A DNA stretch of 29,312 nucleotides from a virus. The stretch covers positions 1 through 29,312 of IMG/VR virus record IMGVR_UViG_3300029787_000230. One strand, 5' to 3'. Below, piece after piece: positions 18,758 through 27,912 of this stretch. The first letter of the stretch is position 1. Each line of letters opens with the position of its first letter. The notes beneath the pieces were generated by a model. That model made no database searches. It was not told the DNA's origin and was given only the letters and a program-made list of their open reading frames with translations. A program made the position numbers and the translations under genes.

Positions 18758-21021
18758 TGCAAAAAGCAAAAGTAGCCCTAACGAACTTTCAGTTTGGAGA
18801 GATTAGTCCTAGTCTTATTTCACGAACAGATACAAAGGTATACACAAACTCTGCTCAAAAGATTGAGAACTTTTTTTTAAGAGCAGAAGGTGGTGTAATT
18901 AAAAGAGCTGGTCTTTCAAAGATATATGAGTTTGATACATCTATAGACACTGCAAAAGTCCAGCAACATAGGCTGGTTCCATTTATATTTTCCGATGATG
19001 AACGGTATATTGTTTCTCTGGAGCATCAGAAGATAAGAGTATTCTCAATAGATACAAGTAATAATGTTACTTTGGCTACTACACTTACAGCAGATTCAAG
19101 TAGTGCTACTATACCGATAACAAATCTAAACATGCATGAAGTAACTTACGCTCAGTCTGGTGACGTAATGTTTATTGCTCATCAAACATTTATGGTGCGT
19201 AAGCTTGTGCGTACTGGTTTAACATCATTTCAAATGGAGACAAAGACATTTGATACACAGTCTGCTGGTGCAAAGATTTACCAACCATACTTTCAGTTTC
19301 AAGACTTAGGTGTAACACTTGATCCTTCTGCTAGTTCTGGTAATGGTGTTACTCTCACAACAAGTGCTTCGTATTGGGATACTACTGGATCACAGTCAGG
19401 TGGTAACTATCCAGATTCAAAGCATGTTGGTATTACAATTAAATATCATGATCAAGAAATAACAATAACATCTGTACAGTCAGCTACGCAAGCAACTGGT
19501 AATTGTCTTGCTACTCTTAAGAAAAGACTTAAGGTTGATTCTTTTCGGACTGATAACGGCGTGGCTACAGTCACAGTTACATTAGTAAATCATGGATTCT
19601 CTGCTAGTGATGCATTTACAATAACAAATGCAAATACTGTTGGAGGTATATCTGCTAGTAATCTAAATGGATCAAGGACTGTTGCTGAAGTAATTGATGA
19701 TAATACATTCACATTTACCGCTGGTGGTAATGCAAATGATTCTGTAGCTGGTGGTGGTACTCCCTTTCTCGAAACTCATGCTGTGGCTACAAACTGGTCA
19801 GAGCAATCATATTCTGAGTTAAGAGGATATCCTGGAGCAGTAACCTTTCATCAAAATAGATTATGGTATGGTGGCACTATTTCTCAACCTGATGGATTGT
19901 GGGCAAGTAAGTCAAATGAGTTTTTTAATTTTGATATTGGTGATGGTTCCGATAATGATTCTATTGATATTCGTGCGGCAATCGGAGAAGTAAATACAAT
20001 CAAACATCTTGTATCTAACAGAGACTTGCAAGCGTTTACATCTACTGATGAATTTATTGTTCCAGCTTTTGTTGAGAAGCCTACAACCCCTACAAATGCT
20101 ACAATCAAAAGACAAACACCTTTTGGTTCTTCTTTCGTTAGACCCTATGTGTTTGATGGTGCTACTGTTTATGTGCAAGGTTCTGGTGAGATAGTAAGAG
20201 AGATGCTCTTTGATGATGGACAAAATGCTTATACTGGACAACCGATATCAAGCCTTGCCTCTCATTTAATTAAGAATCCAATACAAGCCAGCACTCTTGC
20301 TGGTGGTATTGATCGAGCTGAAAGCTATTACTTTCTTGTTGATGCTGATGGAACGCTTGGTGTTTTTAATTCTAATAGGGGAGAACAGCGTTATGGCTGG
20401 ACACAGTTTACAAGTCAGGGAACATTTCATTCTGTTTGCACAGTAGATACAAGAGTGTATGCTGTATTAAAGTTTGATAAAGGAGATGGAACAAATAAAT
20501 ATATTCTCTGTGAGTTTAATACTAGCTTTAATACTGATATGGCTAAAACATATTCTGGTAGTAACGGAGTCTTCTCCGTCAGTTCTGATTTTGCAAACGG
20601 TGCAGTCCTTGATGTGGTCAGTGGTACTCATTATCTTGGTCAGTTTACTGTGGCTAGTGGGAACATCGATGTATCGGCTGTGGACAATACTCTTTCATCA
20701 GCAGAGATAGGGTTTAAGTTTGATGTTAATCTGAGGACAAATCCAGTTGATGCCCTCACTGCTGTTGGTCCATTGAGTGGAGAACCGAGAAGCATGAACA
20801 AGGTTATTGTTGATTTAAGTAATACTTTGTCTTGTTCTGTTAACTCAAATAATTTAATTATACGTCAGGTTACAGACGACTTAAGCCAAGCTCGAACACC
20901 AGTAACAGGTAAAAGAGAGTTTAGGCTACTTGGTTATTCAAAAGATCCTCAAGTTAGTATTAGTCAATCTGCACCTTTATCATTACAAGTAAATTCAATT
21001 ATAGCGGAGGTTACATTCTAA
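18757..21021 (+). CDS. Tail tubular protein B (T7 gp12-like nozzle)
   Basis: A 754-residue protein. The N-terminal pattern FQFGEISPSLISRTDTKVYTNSAQKIENFFLRAEGGVIKRAG, seen here in overlapping segments, is diagnostic for gp12-like nozzle proteins. Near residues 360-385 ELRGYPGAVTFHQNRLWYGG and WASKSNEFFNFDIG are the typical propeller motifs, and an internal insert around residues 255-335 is beta-rich (VTLVNHGFSASDAFTITNA). The C-terminal third is beta-rich. It forms the tail tip through which DNA and internal proteins exit. Slightly shorter than T7 gp12. Confidence 0.87.
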   Translation: MQKAKVALTNFQFGEISPSLISRTDTKVYTNSAQKIENFFLRAEGGVIKRAGLSKIYEFDTSIDTAKVQQHRLVPFIFSDDERYIVSLEHQKIRVFSIDTSNNVTLATTLTADSSSATIPITNLNMHEVTYAQSGDVMFIAHQTFMVRKLVRTGLTSFQMETKTFDTQSAGAKIYQPYFQFQDLGVTLDPSASSGNGVTLTTSASYWDTTGSQSGGNYPDSKHVGITIKYHDQEITITSVQSATQATGNCLATLKKRLKVDSFRTDNGVATVTVTLVNHGFSASDAFTITNANTVGGISASNLNGSRTVAEVIDDNTFTFTAGGNANDSVAGGGTPFLETHAVATNWSEQSYSELRGYPGAVTFHQNRLWYGGTISQPDGLWASKSNEFFNFDIGDGSDNDSIDIRAAIGEVNTIKHLVSNRDLQAFTSTDEFIVPAFVEKPTTPTNATIKRQTPFGSSFVRPYVFDGATVYVQGSGEIVREMLFDDGQNAYTGQPISSLASHLIKNPIQASTLAGGIDRAESYYFLVDADGTLGVFNSNRGEQRYGWTQFTSQGTFHSVCTVDTRVYAVLKFDKGDGTNKYILCEFNTSFNTDMAKTYSGSNGVFSVSSDFANGAVLDVVSGTHYLGQFTVASGNIDVSAVDNTLSSAEIGFKFDVNLRTNPVDALTAVGPLSGEPRSMNKVIVDLSNTLSCSVNSNNLIIRQVTDDLSQARTPVTGKREFRLLGYSKDPQVSISQSAPLSLQVNSIIAEVTF

Positions 21022-21458
21022 TGTTTCAAGTTTTAGGTTTTATTGGTTCTATCTTAAGTGCAAGTGCAACTGTAGCAAAAGGTGAGGAAATAAAAAGGCA
21101 AAAGGAAGCTGAAGCGGCTCAACTTGAGCAAGAAAGATTCCAACGCAAGATACAAACAATGGAGGCACATAATGATATTCTTGATGAGTTTGATGATGCT
21201 GTTGAAGTAAATGAATCATTATTTGGATTTATGAATAGAGATGATGATAATTCTTTAAGAGCATTTCGTGAATCGCAAGAAGCTATAGCTGGTGAAGATA
21301 CAAAGCGTATTGATTTTAAAGGTGTTGCTGAAAGAGAGCAATTAAGATTGAGAAAGTTAAGTGCATTAAGAGCTGGTGATGCGGCTTTGAGAGCTTCTCA
21401 ACTTAGTGCGTTAGCAACAGTTGCAAGTGGTGCCGCTGATTTTTATAAGGCTAGTTAA
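21021..21458 (+). CDS. Internal virion protein, gp14-like
   Basis: A 145-residue, helical protein. A short hydrophobic N-terminus (FQVLGFIGSILSASATVAKG) is followed by a long charged helix region (EEIKRQKEAEAAQLEQERFQ) and a C-terminal Ala-rich stretch (ALRASQLSALATVASGA). The small Ala/Gln-rich architecture and position after the nozzle gene match T7 gp14, which leaves the head first and forms a pore in the outer membrane. Sequence similarity to gp14 itself is not obvious, so the call is largely positional. Confidence 0.65.
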   Translation: MFQVLGFIGSILSASATVAKGEEIKRQKEAEAAQLEQERFQRKIQTMEAHNDILDEFDDAVEVNESLFGFMNRDDDNSLRAFRESQEAIAGEDTKRIDFKGVAEREQLRLRKLSALRAGDAALRASQLSALATVASGAADFYKAS

Positions 21459-24448
21459 TGGTTGTTAAATATAAAAGACAAGTAAGAAGTGACTCAATAG
21501 GAGTTATCAGAGCCGATATGTCTGTTGCTAATTCTTTAGCTGAGACTGCAAATGCTATTGGGAGAATGTCGAATGAGGCGTTTAAGATTGCCGCAGTAAA
21601 GTCTGAAGAAAAAGGATTAGAGTATATCTCATCTAAATCTGATTCTGAGTTGTTCGGTATAGATGAAGAAGGCAAGCCAGTTAATCTTGTTGATAAACTT
21701 ATTGCTGACTTACCAGCCAAAGGTTTTGGGATGTCAAGCTCTGCTGTTATTAAGTCAGAGGCAAGACGCAGAGTAAAAGAGATTGCTCTTCAAAAGATTG
21801 AAAGATATGGAACAGAGACCAGAGCTAAGTTTCCTTTTGGAGCAAACAAAGTTCGTGATCTTATGGGTGCATTTGTATCTGATTTAGCCGCACCATTTGG
21901 ACCGGAATACAATCGATTAATAACTGATATAGGCACTAAGTATTCAAGCGGTTTAGTAAATAGTATTCATATCGATTCAACTAATAATGAAATTAAAAAA
22001 GCTGGTAACCTTTTAACTTTAGAAACTCAAAGAGACTTAAGTTTTTCAGCAAGCACTCTTGGCACTGCAAGTATGCTGACTGTTCGCAAAGCTATTGATG
22101 ATATAAAGCAAGGTAAAGATCAATCTCATAATGAAATAACACAACGTATAGATAACTCTTTTAGCATTGGTCAAGCTTCAACTAATGGTGCTAACTATAC
22201 AGAAAAGAAAATCTCCAACATTGCTATGGCAAAGTTTGAGAATAAATTTAGAAAGCATCTCAAGACTGCTGAAGGACAAACACTTGCATACGCTGTGAAC
22301 GCTGAGATATCTGGTAGAGGTAGGCTTGATCTAAAGAGTTTTGATGGGCAACCTCCCGAAGTAAAAGAATATGCAGAACTTCTACAGCATATTGATAATG
22401 CTGGTATGCGATCAGCATTAAGACAAAATCTTCAAAGATTAATTGTTGCTGATAATAGAATCGATGCTTATGCATCAGGTCAATCAAGTGCAGTCGCTAC
22501 ATCTCAAGAAGATCTTATTGATGCTGAGTCTGCAATAATTAAAACAAATCTTTTGAATTTGGGTATAGCAGACAGCAAAGAGTATAATCAATTATCAAGG
22601 GAGCTATCCAATGCGATTGGTACTAATAATATTCCTGAGTTTATTGATATCATTAGTAAAAGAAAAGATGAGATTATTAATGCTCAACGTATTCCAACAA
22701 AAGAAATAAATGGTAAAACTGTAGCTGGATCTAAAGCTATACTTACTGAAGATCAGTCTAAGAAAGCTATTGGATATCTCAATGATTTAGCGGCTGAAAT
22801 GATTTCTACTTATTCTGCTAGTCAGTTTAAATATGTAAATGGAACAGCAGAAACTAGAAAGATCAAAGCTTTAGCTGAGATGTATCGTAGTGGAGGTCGA
22901 GGCTTTATGAAGATGGCAACAAGGTTAGGGTTTACCGATAGACAGATGGCTGTGGCTCAACTTACATCAAATGCGCAAATCAAACCAGTTGGTCCAGCTA
23001 ATATGGAAAGAGATATTGTTGCTGGTTTTGCTAATGACTTTCGTATTGCAATAGCTGTAAAACTTGAGGCTGATGCAAGAAGAGCTGACAATCTACAAAA
23101 GGTAAACAAGACTCAGCAAGAGTTAGCAAGAACTGTACAACGGATGTCTCCTGTTACTCCTGATGGACAACGCAATGACTATAGATTTTTCAAGCCAACA
23201 GATAAAGAAATGGAAGCCGCTGATATATATCTTGAAGGAAAGTTTGAAGGTATTGATTTGCAAAAAGCATATTTTTCCAGTGAGTTTCAAACCAATAGCG
23301 AATTTCGTCAAGAAGTAAATCGAATGTTATTTGAAAAGAATATAATCCCAAAAAGTTTGAAAGAGGTTATTGATTATACATTTGAGGGTAAAGCACAGCC
23401 TTCAGAAGTAAATGGGATAATAGATTTTTTAATTAAAGCAAGTTCTCCAGAGCCAGATACATCAGGCAACTTTGATGAGGTTCATCGGCTTGATGATCTT
23501 GTTGGAAAAGAAAAAATGATTCTTATAAGAGAAGCTTATCGAGCATCACAACTCATTGGATCAAATGACCTTTCCCAAATTATTCGCAACTTTAGCAACT
23601 TCAAACGAGAAGATAGAGGAGCGCAGTATAAAACAATATATAGTGCAGTATTTGGTGAAGCAGATACAGACGATCAAAGAGTAGCTAATATTGATAATAA
23701 ACTTGCTGGTTTCGATTCTATTGCTAATGCTGGTGGGAGAGGGTCACATTTCTTTCGTGTTATTAAAAATGCTTTACCATTCTATATGTATCAACAAGTA
23801 GTTGAAAGGCAAATGAATCCAACAATTGATGATGTAGAGAACTGGGTTGATGGTCTTGTTACAACTCACTTTCCAAAAACAGAAGATTATGTGCTTGATG
23901 TATTTGCGTATGGATCAAAAGATGGTGGTTACAGATCTCCATTTGCATTGGCTAGAATAATGCCAGACCAAGCAATGAGAGAATCTTTTCTTGAGTACGT
24001 TGAGAAAGAGATATTAAAAGTTGGAGACTATACTCTCACTAACTCCAATCATGATCGAGGAGAGCTTGGTGAAAGAGACATTTCATTAACTGAACAAATT
24101 GAAGGATCAAGAGTATTTAGTCCAGGTGTTTCTATAGGTCTTGCTGTAGCTGGGTTGTTCTATGATGCTCCAGAAGTAATAGCTCGTAAAGGTGCAGATA
24201 CAACGGATACAAGTAGAAAGAAAATATGGTTAGCTCCTCAATATGGATCTGCCCAAGCTCCCTTTCTCAACACCTCTGCGCCATTGAATCAGCTCGAAGG
24301 TGCGAGAAACTTAGTGTTCGATGTTGTCTATGCAGAAAAAGGTGAAGTAAAATATCTTGTTGACCAAGATGAGAATAAACAACCTTATGTTGTGCAGTTT
24401 AGCATTGCTGAGTTTCTTGATGACTTCTATGGAAGAATGGTTGAATGA
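21458..24448 (+). CDS. Large internal virion protein, gp15-like
   Basis: A 996-residue, largely helical, charged protein without membrane segments, starting MVVKYKRQVRSDSIGVIRAD. The N-terminal block (MSVANSLAETANAIGRMSNEAFKIAA across residues 20-45) is typical of podovirus ejection proteins, and the middle is rich in basic and polar helices. Position after the gp14-like gene and before the larger ejection protein matches T7 gp15, part of the trans-envelope DNA conduit. I see no enzyme motif. The stop overlaps the next start by 4 bases. Confidence 0.7.
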   Translation: MVVKYKRQVRSDSIGVIRADMSVANSLAETANAIGRMSNEAFKIAAVKSEEKGLEYISSKSDSELFGIDEEGKPVNLVDKLIADLPAKGFGMSSSAVIKSEARRRVKEIALQKIERYGTETRAKFPFGANKVRDLMGAFVSDLAAPFGPEYNRLITDIGTKYSSGLVNSIHIDSTNNEIKKAGNLLTLETQRDLSFSASTLGTASMLTVRKAIDDIKQGKDQSHNEITQRIDNSFSIGQASTNGANYTEKKISNIAMAKFENKFRKHLKTAEGQTLAYAVNAEISGRGRLDLKSFDGQPPEVKEYAELLQHIDNAGMRSALRQNLQRLIVADNRIDAYASGQSSAVATSQEDLIDAESAIIKTNLLNLGIADSKEYNQLSRELSNAIGTNNIPEFIDIISKRKDEIINAQRIPTKEINGKTVAGSKAILTEDQSKKAIGYLNDLAAEMISTYSASQFKYVNGTAETRKIKALAEMYRSGGRGFMKMATRLGFTDRQMAVAQLTSNAQIKPVGPANMERDIVAGFANDFRIAIAVKLEADARRADNLQKVNKTQQELARTVQRMSPVTPDGQRNDYRFFKPTDKEMEAADIYLEGKFEGIDLQKAYFSSEFQTNSEFRQEVNRMLFEKNIIPKSLKEVIDYTFEGKAQPSEVNGIIDFLIKASSPEPDTSGNFDEVHRLDDLVGKEKMILIREAYRASQLIGSNDLSQIIRNFSNFKREDRGAQYKTIYSAVFGEADTDDQRVANIDNKLAGFDSIANAGGRGSHFFRVIKNALPFYMYQQVVERQMNPTIDDVENWVDGLVTTHFPKTEDYVLDVFAYGSKDGGYRSPFALARIMPDQAMRESFLEYVEKEILKVGDYTLTNSNHDRGELGERDISLTEQIEGSRVFSPGVSIGLAVAGLFYDAPEVIARKGADTTDTSRKKIWLAPQYGSAQAPFLNTSAPLNQLEGARNLVFDVVYAEKGEVKYLVDQDENKQPYVVQFSIAEFLDDFYGRMVE

Positions 24449-27400
24449 AAAACATTAACGAAAGATTTTATAACCCAACTCCAACTCTTCAATATCATAA
24501 GGGATATCAGCAAGATTATAATGCAAACCCAACTTGGACAGATACATTAAATGCAAACTTAGGGTATCAGTATAAATCTTTTCTTAATGCAATGTATCTT
24601 GAATCTAAGTATGGAGATGTTGCTTTTGATGATTCTCTGAGTGTCATAAACGAGATTAAAGGTACACAATACGAACAATATTATAATGATCTAAAAGACG
24701 CAAAAAACATGGATCATCTAAACGACATGAAGGTTCAGATCGATAAGATGAAACAACGTAGAGAAGTCCTATCAAACTCCAGTATATGGGCGCAACTTAC
24801 AACTGGATTATTTGATCCATTAAATCTAGTAGCATTACCATTTGGAGGTCCAACGCTTGGTATAGCTCGTTCTGCTTTCCGTGTTGGTCTTGGTGTTACA
24901 GCAACGCAAGCTCCTATCGAGGTTGGTCGCCAGCTCTTTGATCCGACTGCAACTAAAACAGAATCTGCTTTAAATCTTGGTGCGGCTTTCTTTGTGGGTG
25001 GAACTCTTGGTGGGCTTCAATCTGTTGCTGGGAATGTAAGAGCAAATACTATAAATAAAACTATTGCTGAAATAGATGAGTATTCAAAGATTGTTAATAC
25101 TGTTGATCCTGATCAATCTGCAAAGATAGGACAAAGAGCTGATAGAGTTTATGACATTGGTGAGGACGGTTTGCAGATATTTAATATGCGAATGAATGAG
25201 AAACGTTTTACAGATGAACTTGTAGAAGAGTTATCTGATCCTAATAAACTCGTATCCTATTTAAAAAAGAATTATTCAGAAAAACAATTAAGAAATAATT
25301 TAACAAAAAAGAATGTAAGTGCTCTAGCTAAGAAGTTTGAAGGTGAGGTACAAGTTAGAAAGCTAGAAAAGGGTAATGGAGAAATGAAGAATCCATATAA
25401 TCTAGCTGAGAATATGTTTACTCGAAGCTGGTTTTATAGAGGTGTTACTAATCCATACAAACGTGTATTGCAGAATAAAGAGTATAGTCAGGAAACAAAA
25501 CTCGATTTAATTAAACTTATTGGCGATCATGGTACTGCACTCGAAGGTAATTTTATGGGGTATAAAATGCCTCATAGTATTTATATAAAAGCATCGGAGT
25601 ATGAAAGCGAGTGGGTAAAAGCACATGATCAATTGTTATCGATCTATGGTGAGATCACTGGCAAGGGTACACCAGTAGAAGCAAAGATGGATTATAATTT
25701 TGGTCGAAAGAGATACGATCAATGGCTTGAAGATACATGGAAGAAGAGTGTAACTGATAACGCAAACATGACACCTCTTGAAAATAAAGCAAAGGATGTT
25801 TGGAACAAATTCTTTAAGCAGTGGGAAGATAGATTATCTGAGACTGGTCATCTCGCTACAGATGCTAGCTTACGAAGACGAATAGAGAAGTTACGTTTTG
25901 ATTTAACTGATCCAACAAATGGAGTTACTTCTCGTATTACTGAGTTAGAAAATATGAAGAAGCGTAATGCTACTCAAAGCAATGAGCTTGAAGAACTCTT
26001 TATATTAAGAGATAGACTGCGAAGAGAGTTGAGACAAGAGGAGGCATCTCTCAAATCAAAGCTTGGTGAAGATGGGGAACGTAAAGTATTTAAAGATGAA
26101 AACTTCTTTGCAAGATTTTGGAACAAGCAAAAGATTATTGAGCAACGTGAGCAGTTCAAAGAAATATTAATGACTTGGTTTCAAGAGAATCCAAATGCTT
26201 TTGTTTATAATAAGAAAACAAAGACAGTATCATCTACTGAACTATCAAGGAATCCTGATGAGATAAGTAAGAGGGTTGATGAGGTAATTGATATGCTGGT
26301 GAATGAGGGTGATCCTTTTAATCAGATATCGTATGGTTATGGAAAGTCGAAGCACTTTCGACATAGGCTTTTGGATATACCAAATAGTAAAGTGTCTGAG
26401 TTTATTATTGGCAATCCAGTACAAGTTATGATGACATATACAAATAGAACAGCGGCACAGTATGAGTTTTATAAATCATTTGGCTATCAAGATCCTGAGA
26501 TTGTTATAGGTAAGATCATTGCTCGAGAAGCAAAGAATGGTGTTGGTAAAAAATCTTTGGATGCTTTGCGTAGGGATTTTTTGCACAGCTATGACAGGGT
26601 TGCTGGTATTGTTATTCAGAACCCAGAATCTTTAAGCTTAAAGACAGCTCAGATATTGAAAGACTTAGCAACTTTAAATTATCTTGGTAGTGCTGGTTTT
26701 TCTACTTTGCCTGACGCGGCAACTGTGCTTATGCAGAATGAACTTGCTCCTTTATTTAAACAGATGTTTCAAGTGTTGAGTAACAGCAAGGTGCGTATGA
26801 ACGCTATGGAAGGTAGGCTTTGTGGTGAGATGCTTGAGATACTCAAGGGTGATGTGCATCTTAGATTACAAGAAGATATGCTTAATAATCCATTTCAAGG
26901 AACACTGTTCGACACAACAAAAGCAAAAAATATTTTCTTCCAGCTTAACTTGCTGGCTCCAATGACTAGAACATTTAAGATGATGTCTTCTATGGCAAAC
27001 TCTCATACTATTATTGACTATTCAATTAAGCTTGCTAATGGCACAGCAACAGCTAAAGAAACGCAGTGGTTACTGCGTATGGGTATTGATAGAAAAGATG
27101 CGTCAAAGATTAACAATATGCGTAAGAAAGGATTCATTGAAGACTCTGATGGTTTTTATCTTGCAAACTCAGACGCGTGGGACGATCTTGACGCTACTAA
27201 AATCTTTAGACGAACAATGAACGCTGGAATAAAGAATACAGTATTGATGGGTTCACCAGCAGACAAGCCTCTTATAACTGATGGTGTTGTTTATGTTCCT
27301 ATGCGAGTTGCAAGGTTCATGGGCCTTAGTGAAGACCGACGTATTCGAGGATATGCTCGAGTGGAGAACGCAATATTAGGATTACCCTTTCAATTCTATT

Positions 27401-27909
27401 CTTATTCTTTTGCTGCTCTGAATAAAATTACGACTTTATATTCTCAGGGTGCAGTAACAAATAGACTTGTTGGTATCGGTGCATCTATGGCTCTTGGATA
27501 TATGAGCTTGATGATTAAGTATAGAAACAATCCATACATTCTTGATGATATGTCTTTGGAAGATAAGATGCTTAGATCATTTGATACGTCTGGATTGGCG
27601 GCTCTTTACTCTGATATGTATTATACTTCTATACAAACATCACTTGCTCTTGGTGGGCCGGATTTAACTATGGGTCTTGTATCCCCAAAGTTTCCACAAG
27701 AGAAAGATTATATTGATGCGGCAACAGCTCCGTTAGGTGCTGGTGTGAGTGTTTCAACAGATCTCGCAAGAGGTGCGGCTAAGTTTATTACTGGTGACTA
27801 TGGTGAAGGTACGAAAGAATTTCTTGCCAATTTGCCTGGAGCTAGGTTATGGTTTATAAAAGATCAGGTAAACGATATGAGTCGAGCTATTGCTGGAAGA
27901 ATGGATTAA
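24445..27909 (+). CDS. Largest internal virion protein, gp16-like
   Basis: A 1154-residue protein. A hydrophobic Gly/Ala-rich segment at about residues 118-200 (TGLFDPLNLVALPFGGP, then GAAFFVGGTLGG) could insert into the membrane. The rest is mostly helical, with a strongly charged coiled region near residues 480-560 (RRRIEKLRFDL, ELENMKKRNATQSNELEEL). T7 gp16 carries an N-terminal lytic transglycosylase domain; I see no such motif here, so wall digestion must come from elsewhere or from an unrecognised domain. Size, order and the membrane-like segment support an ejection protein that helps carry the genome through the envelope. Confidence 0.75.
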   Translation: MKNINERFYNPTPTLQYHKGYQQDYNANPTWTDTLNANLGYQYKSFLNAMYLESKYGDVAFDDSLSVINEIKGTQYEQYYNDLKDAKNMDHLNDMKVQIDKMKQRREVLSNSSIWAQLTTGLFDPLNLVALPFGGPTLGIARSAFRVGLGVTATQAPIEVGRQLFDPTATKTESALNLGAAFFVGGTLGGLQSVAGNVRANTINKTIAEIDEYSKIVNTVDPDQSAKIGQRADRVYDIGEDGLQIFNMRMNEKRFTDELVEELSDPNKLVSYLKKNYSEKQLRNNLTKKNVSALAKKFEGEVQVRKLEKGNGEMKNPYNLAENMFTRSWFYRGVTNPYKRVLQNKEYSQETKLDLIKLIGDHGTALEGNFMGYKMPHSIYIKASEYESEWVKAHDQLLSIYGEITGKGTPVEAKMDYNFGRKRYDQWLEDTWKKSVTDNANMTPLENKAKDVWNKFFKQWEDRLSETGHLATDASLRRRIEKLRFDLTDPTNGVTSRITELENMKKRNATQSNELEELFILRDRLRRELRQEEASLKSKLGEDGERKVFKDENFFARFWNKQKIIEQREQFKEILMTWFQENPNAFVYNKKTKTVSSTELSRNPDEISKRVDEVIDMLVNEGDPFNQISYGYGKSKHFRHRLLDIPNSKVSEFIIGNPVQVMMTYTNRTAAQYEFYKSFGYQDPEIVIGKIIAREAKNGVGKKSLDALRRDFLHSYDRVAGIVIQNPESLSLKTAQILKDLATLNYLGSAGFSTLPDAATVLMQNELAPLFKQMFQVLSNSKVRMNAMEGRLCGEMLEILKGDVHLRLQEDMLNNPFQGTLFDTTKAKNIFFQLNLLAPMTRTFKMMSSMANSHTIIDYSIKLANGTATAKETQWLLRMGIDRKDASKINNMRKKGFIEDSDGFYLANSDAWDDLDATKIFRRTMNAGIKNTVLMGSPADKPLITDGVVYVPMRVARFMGLSEDRRIRGYARVENAILGLPFQFYSYSFAALNKITTLYSQGAVTNRLVGIGASMALGYMSLMIKYRNNPYILDDMSLEDKMLRSFDTSGLAALYSDMYYTSIQTSLALGGPDLTMGLVSPKFPQEKDYIDAATAPLGAGVSVSTDLARGAAKFITGDYGEGTKEFLANLPGARLWFIKDQVNDMSRAIAGRMD

Positions 27910-27912
27910 AAT

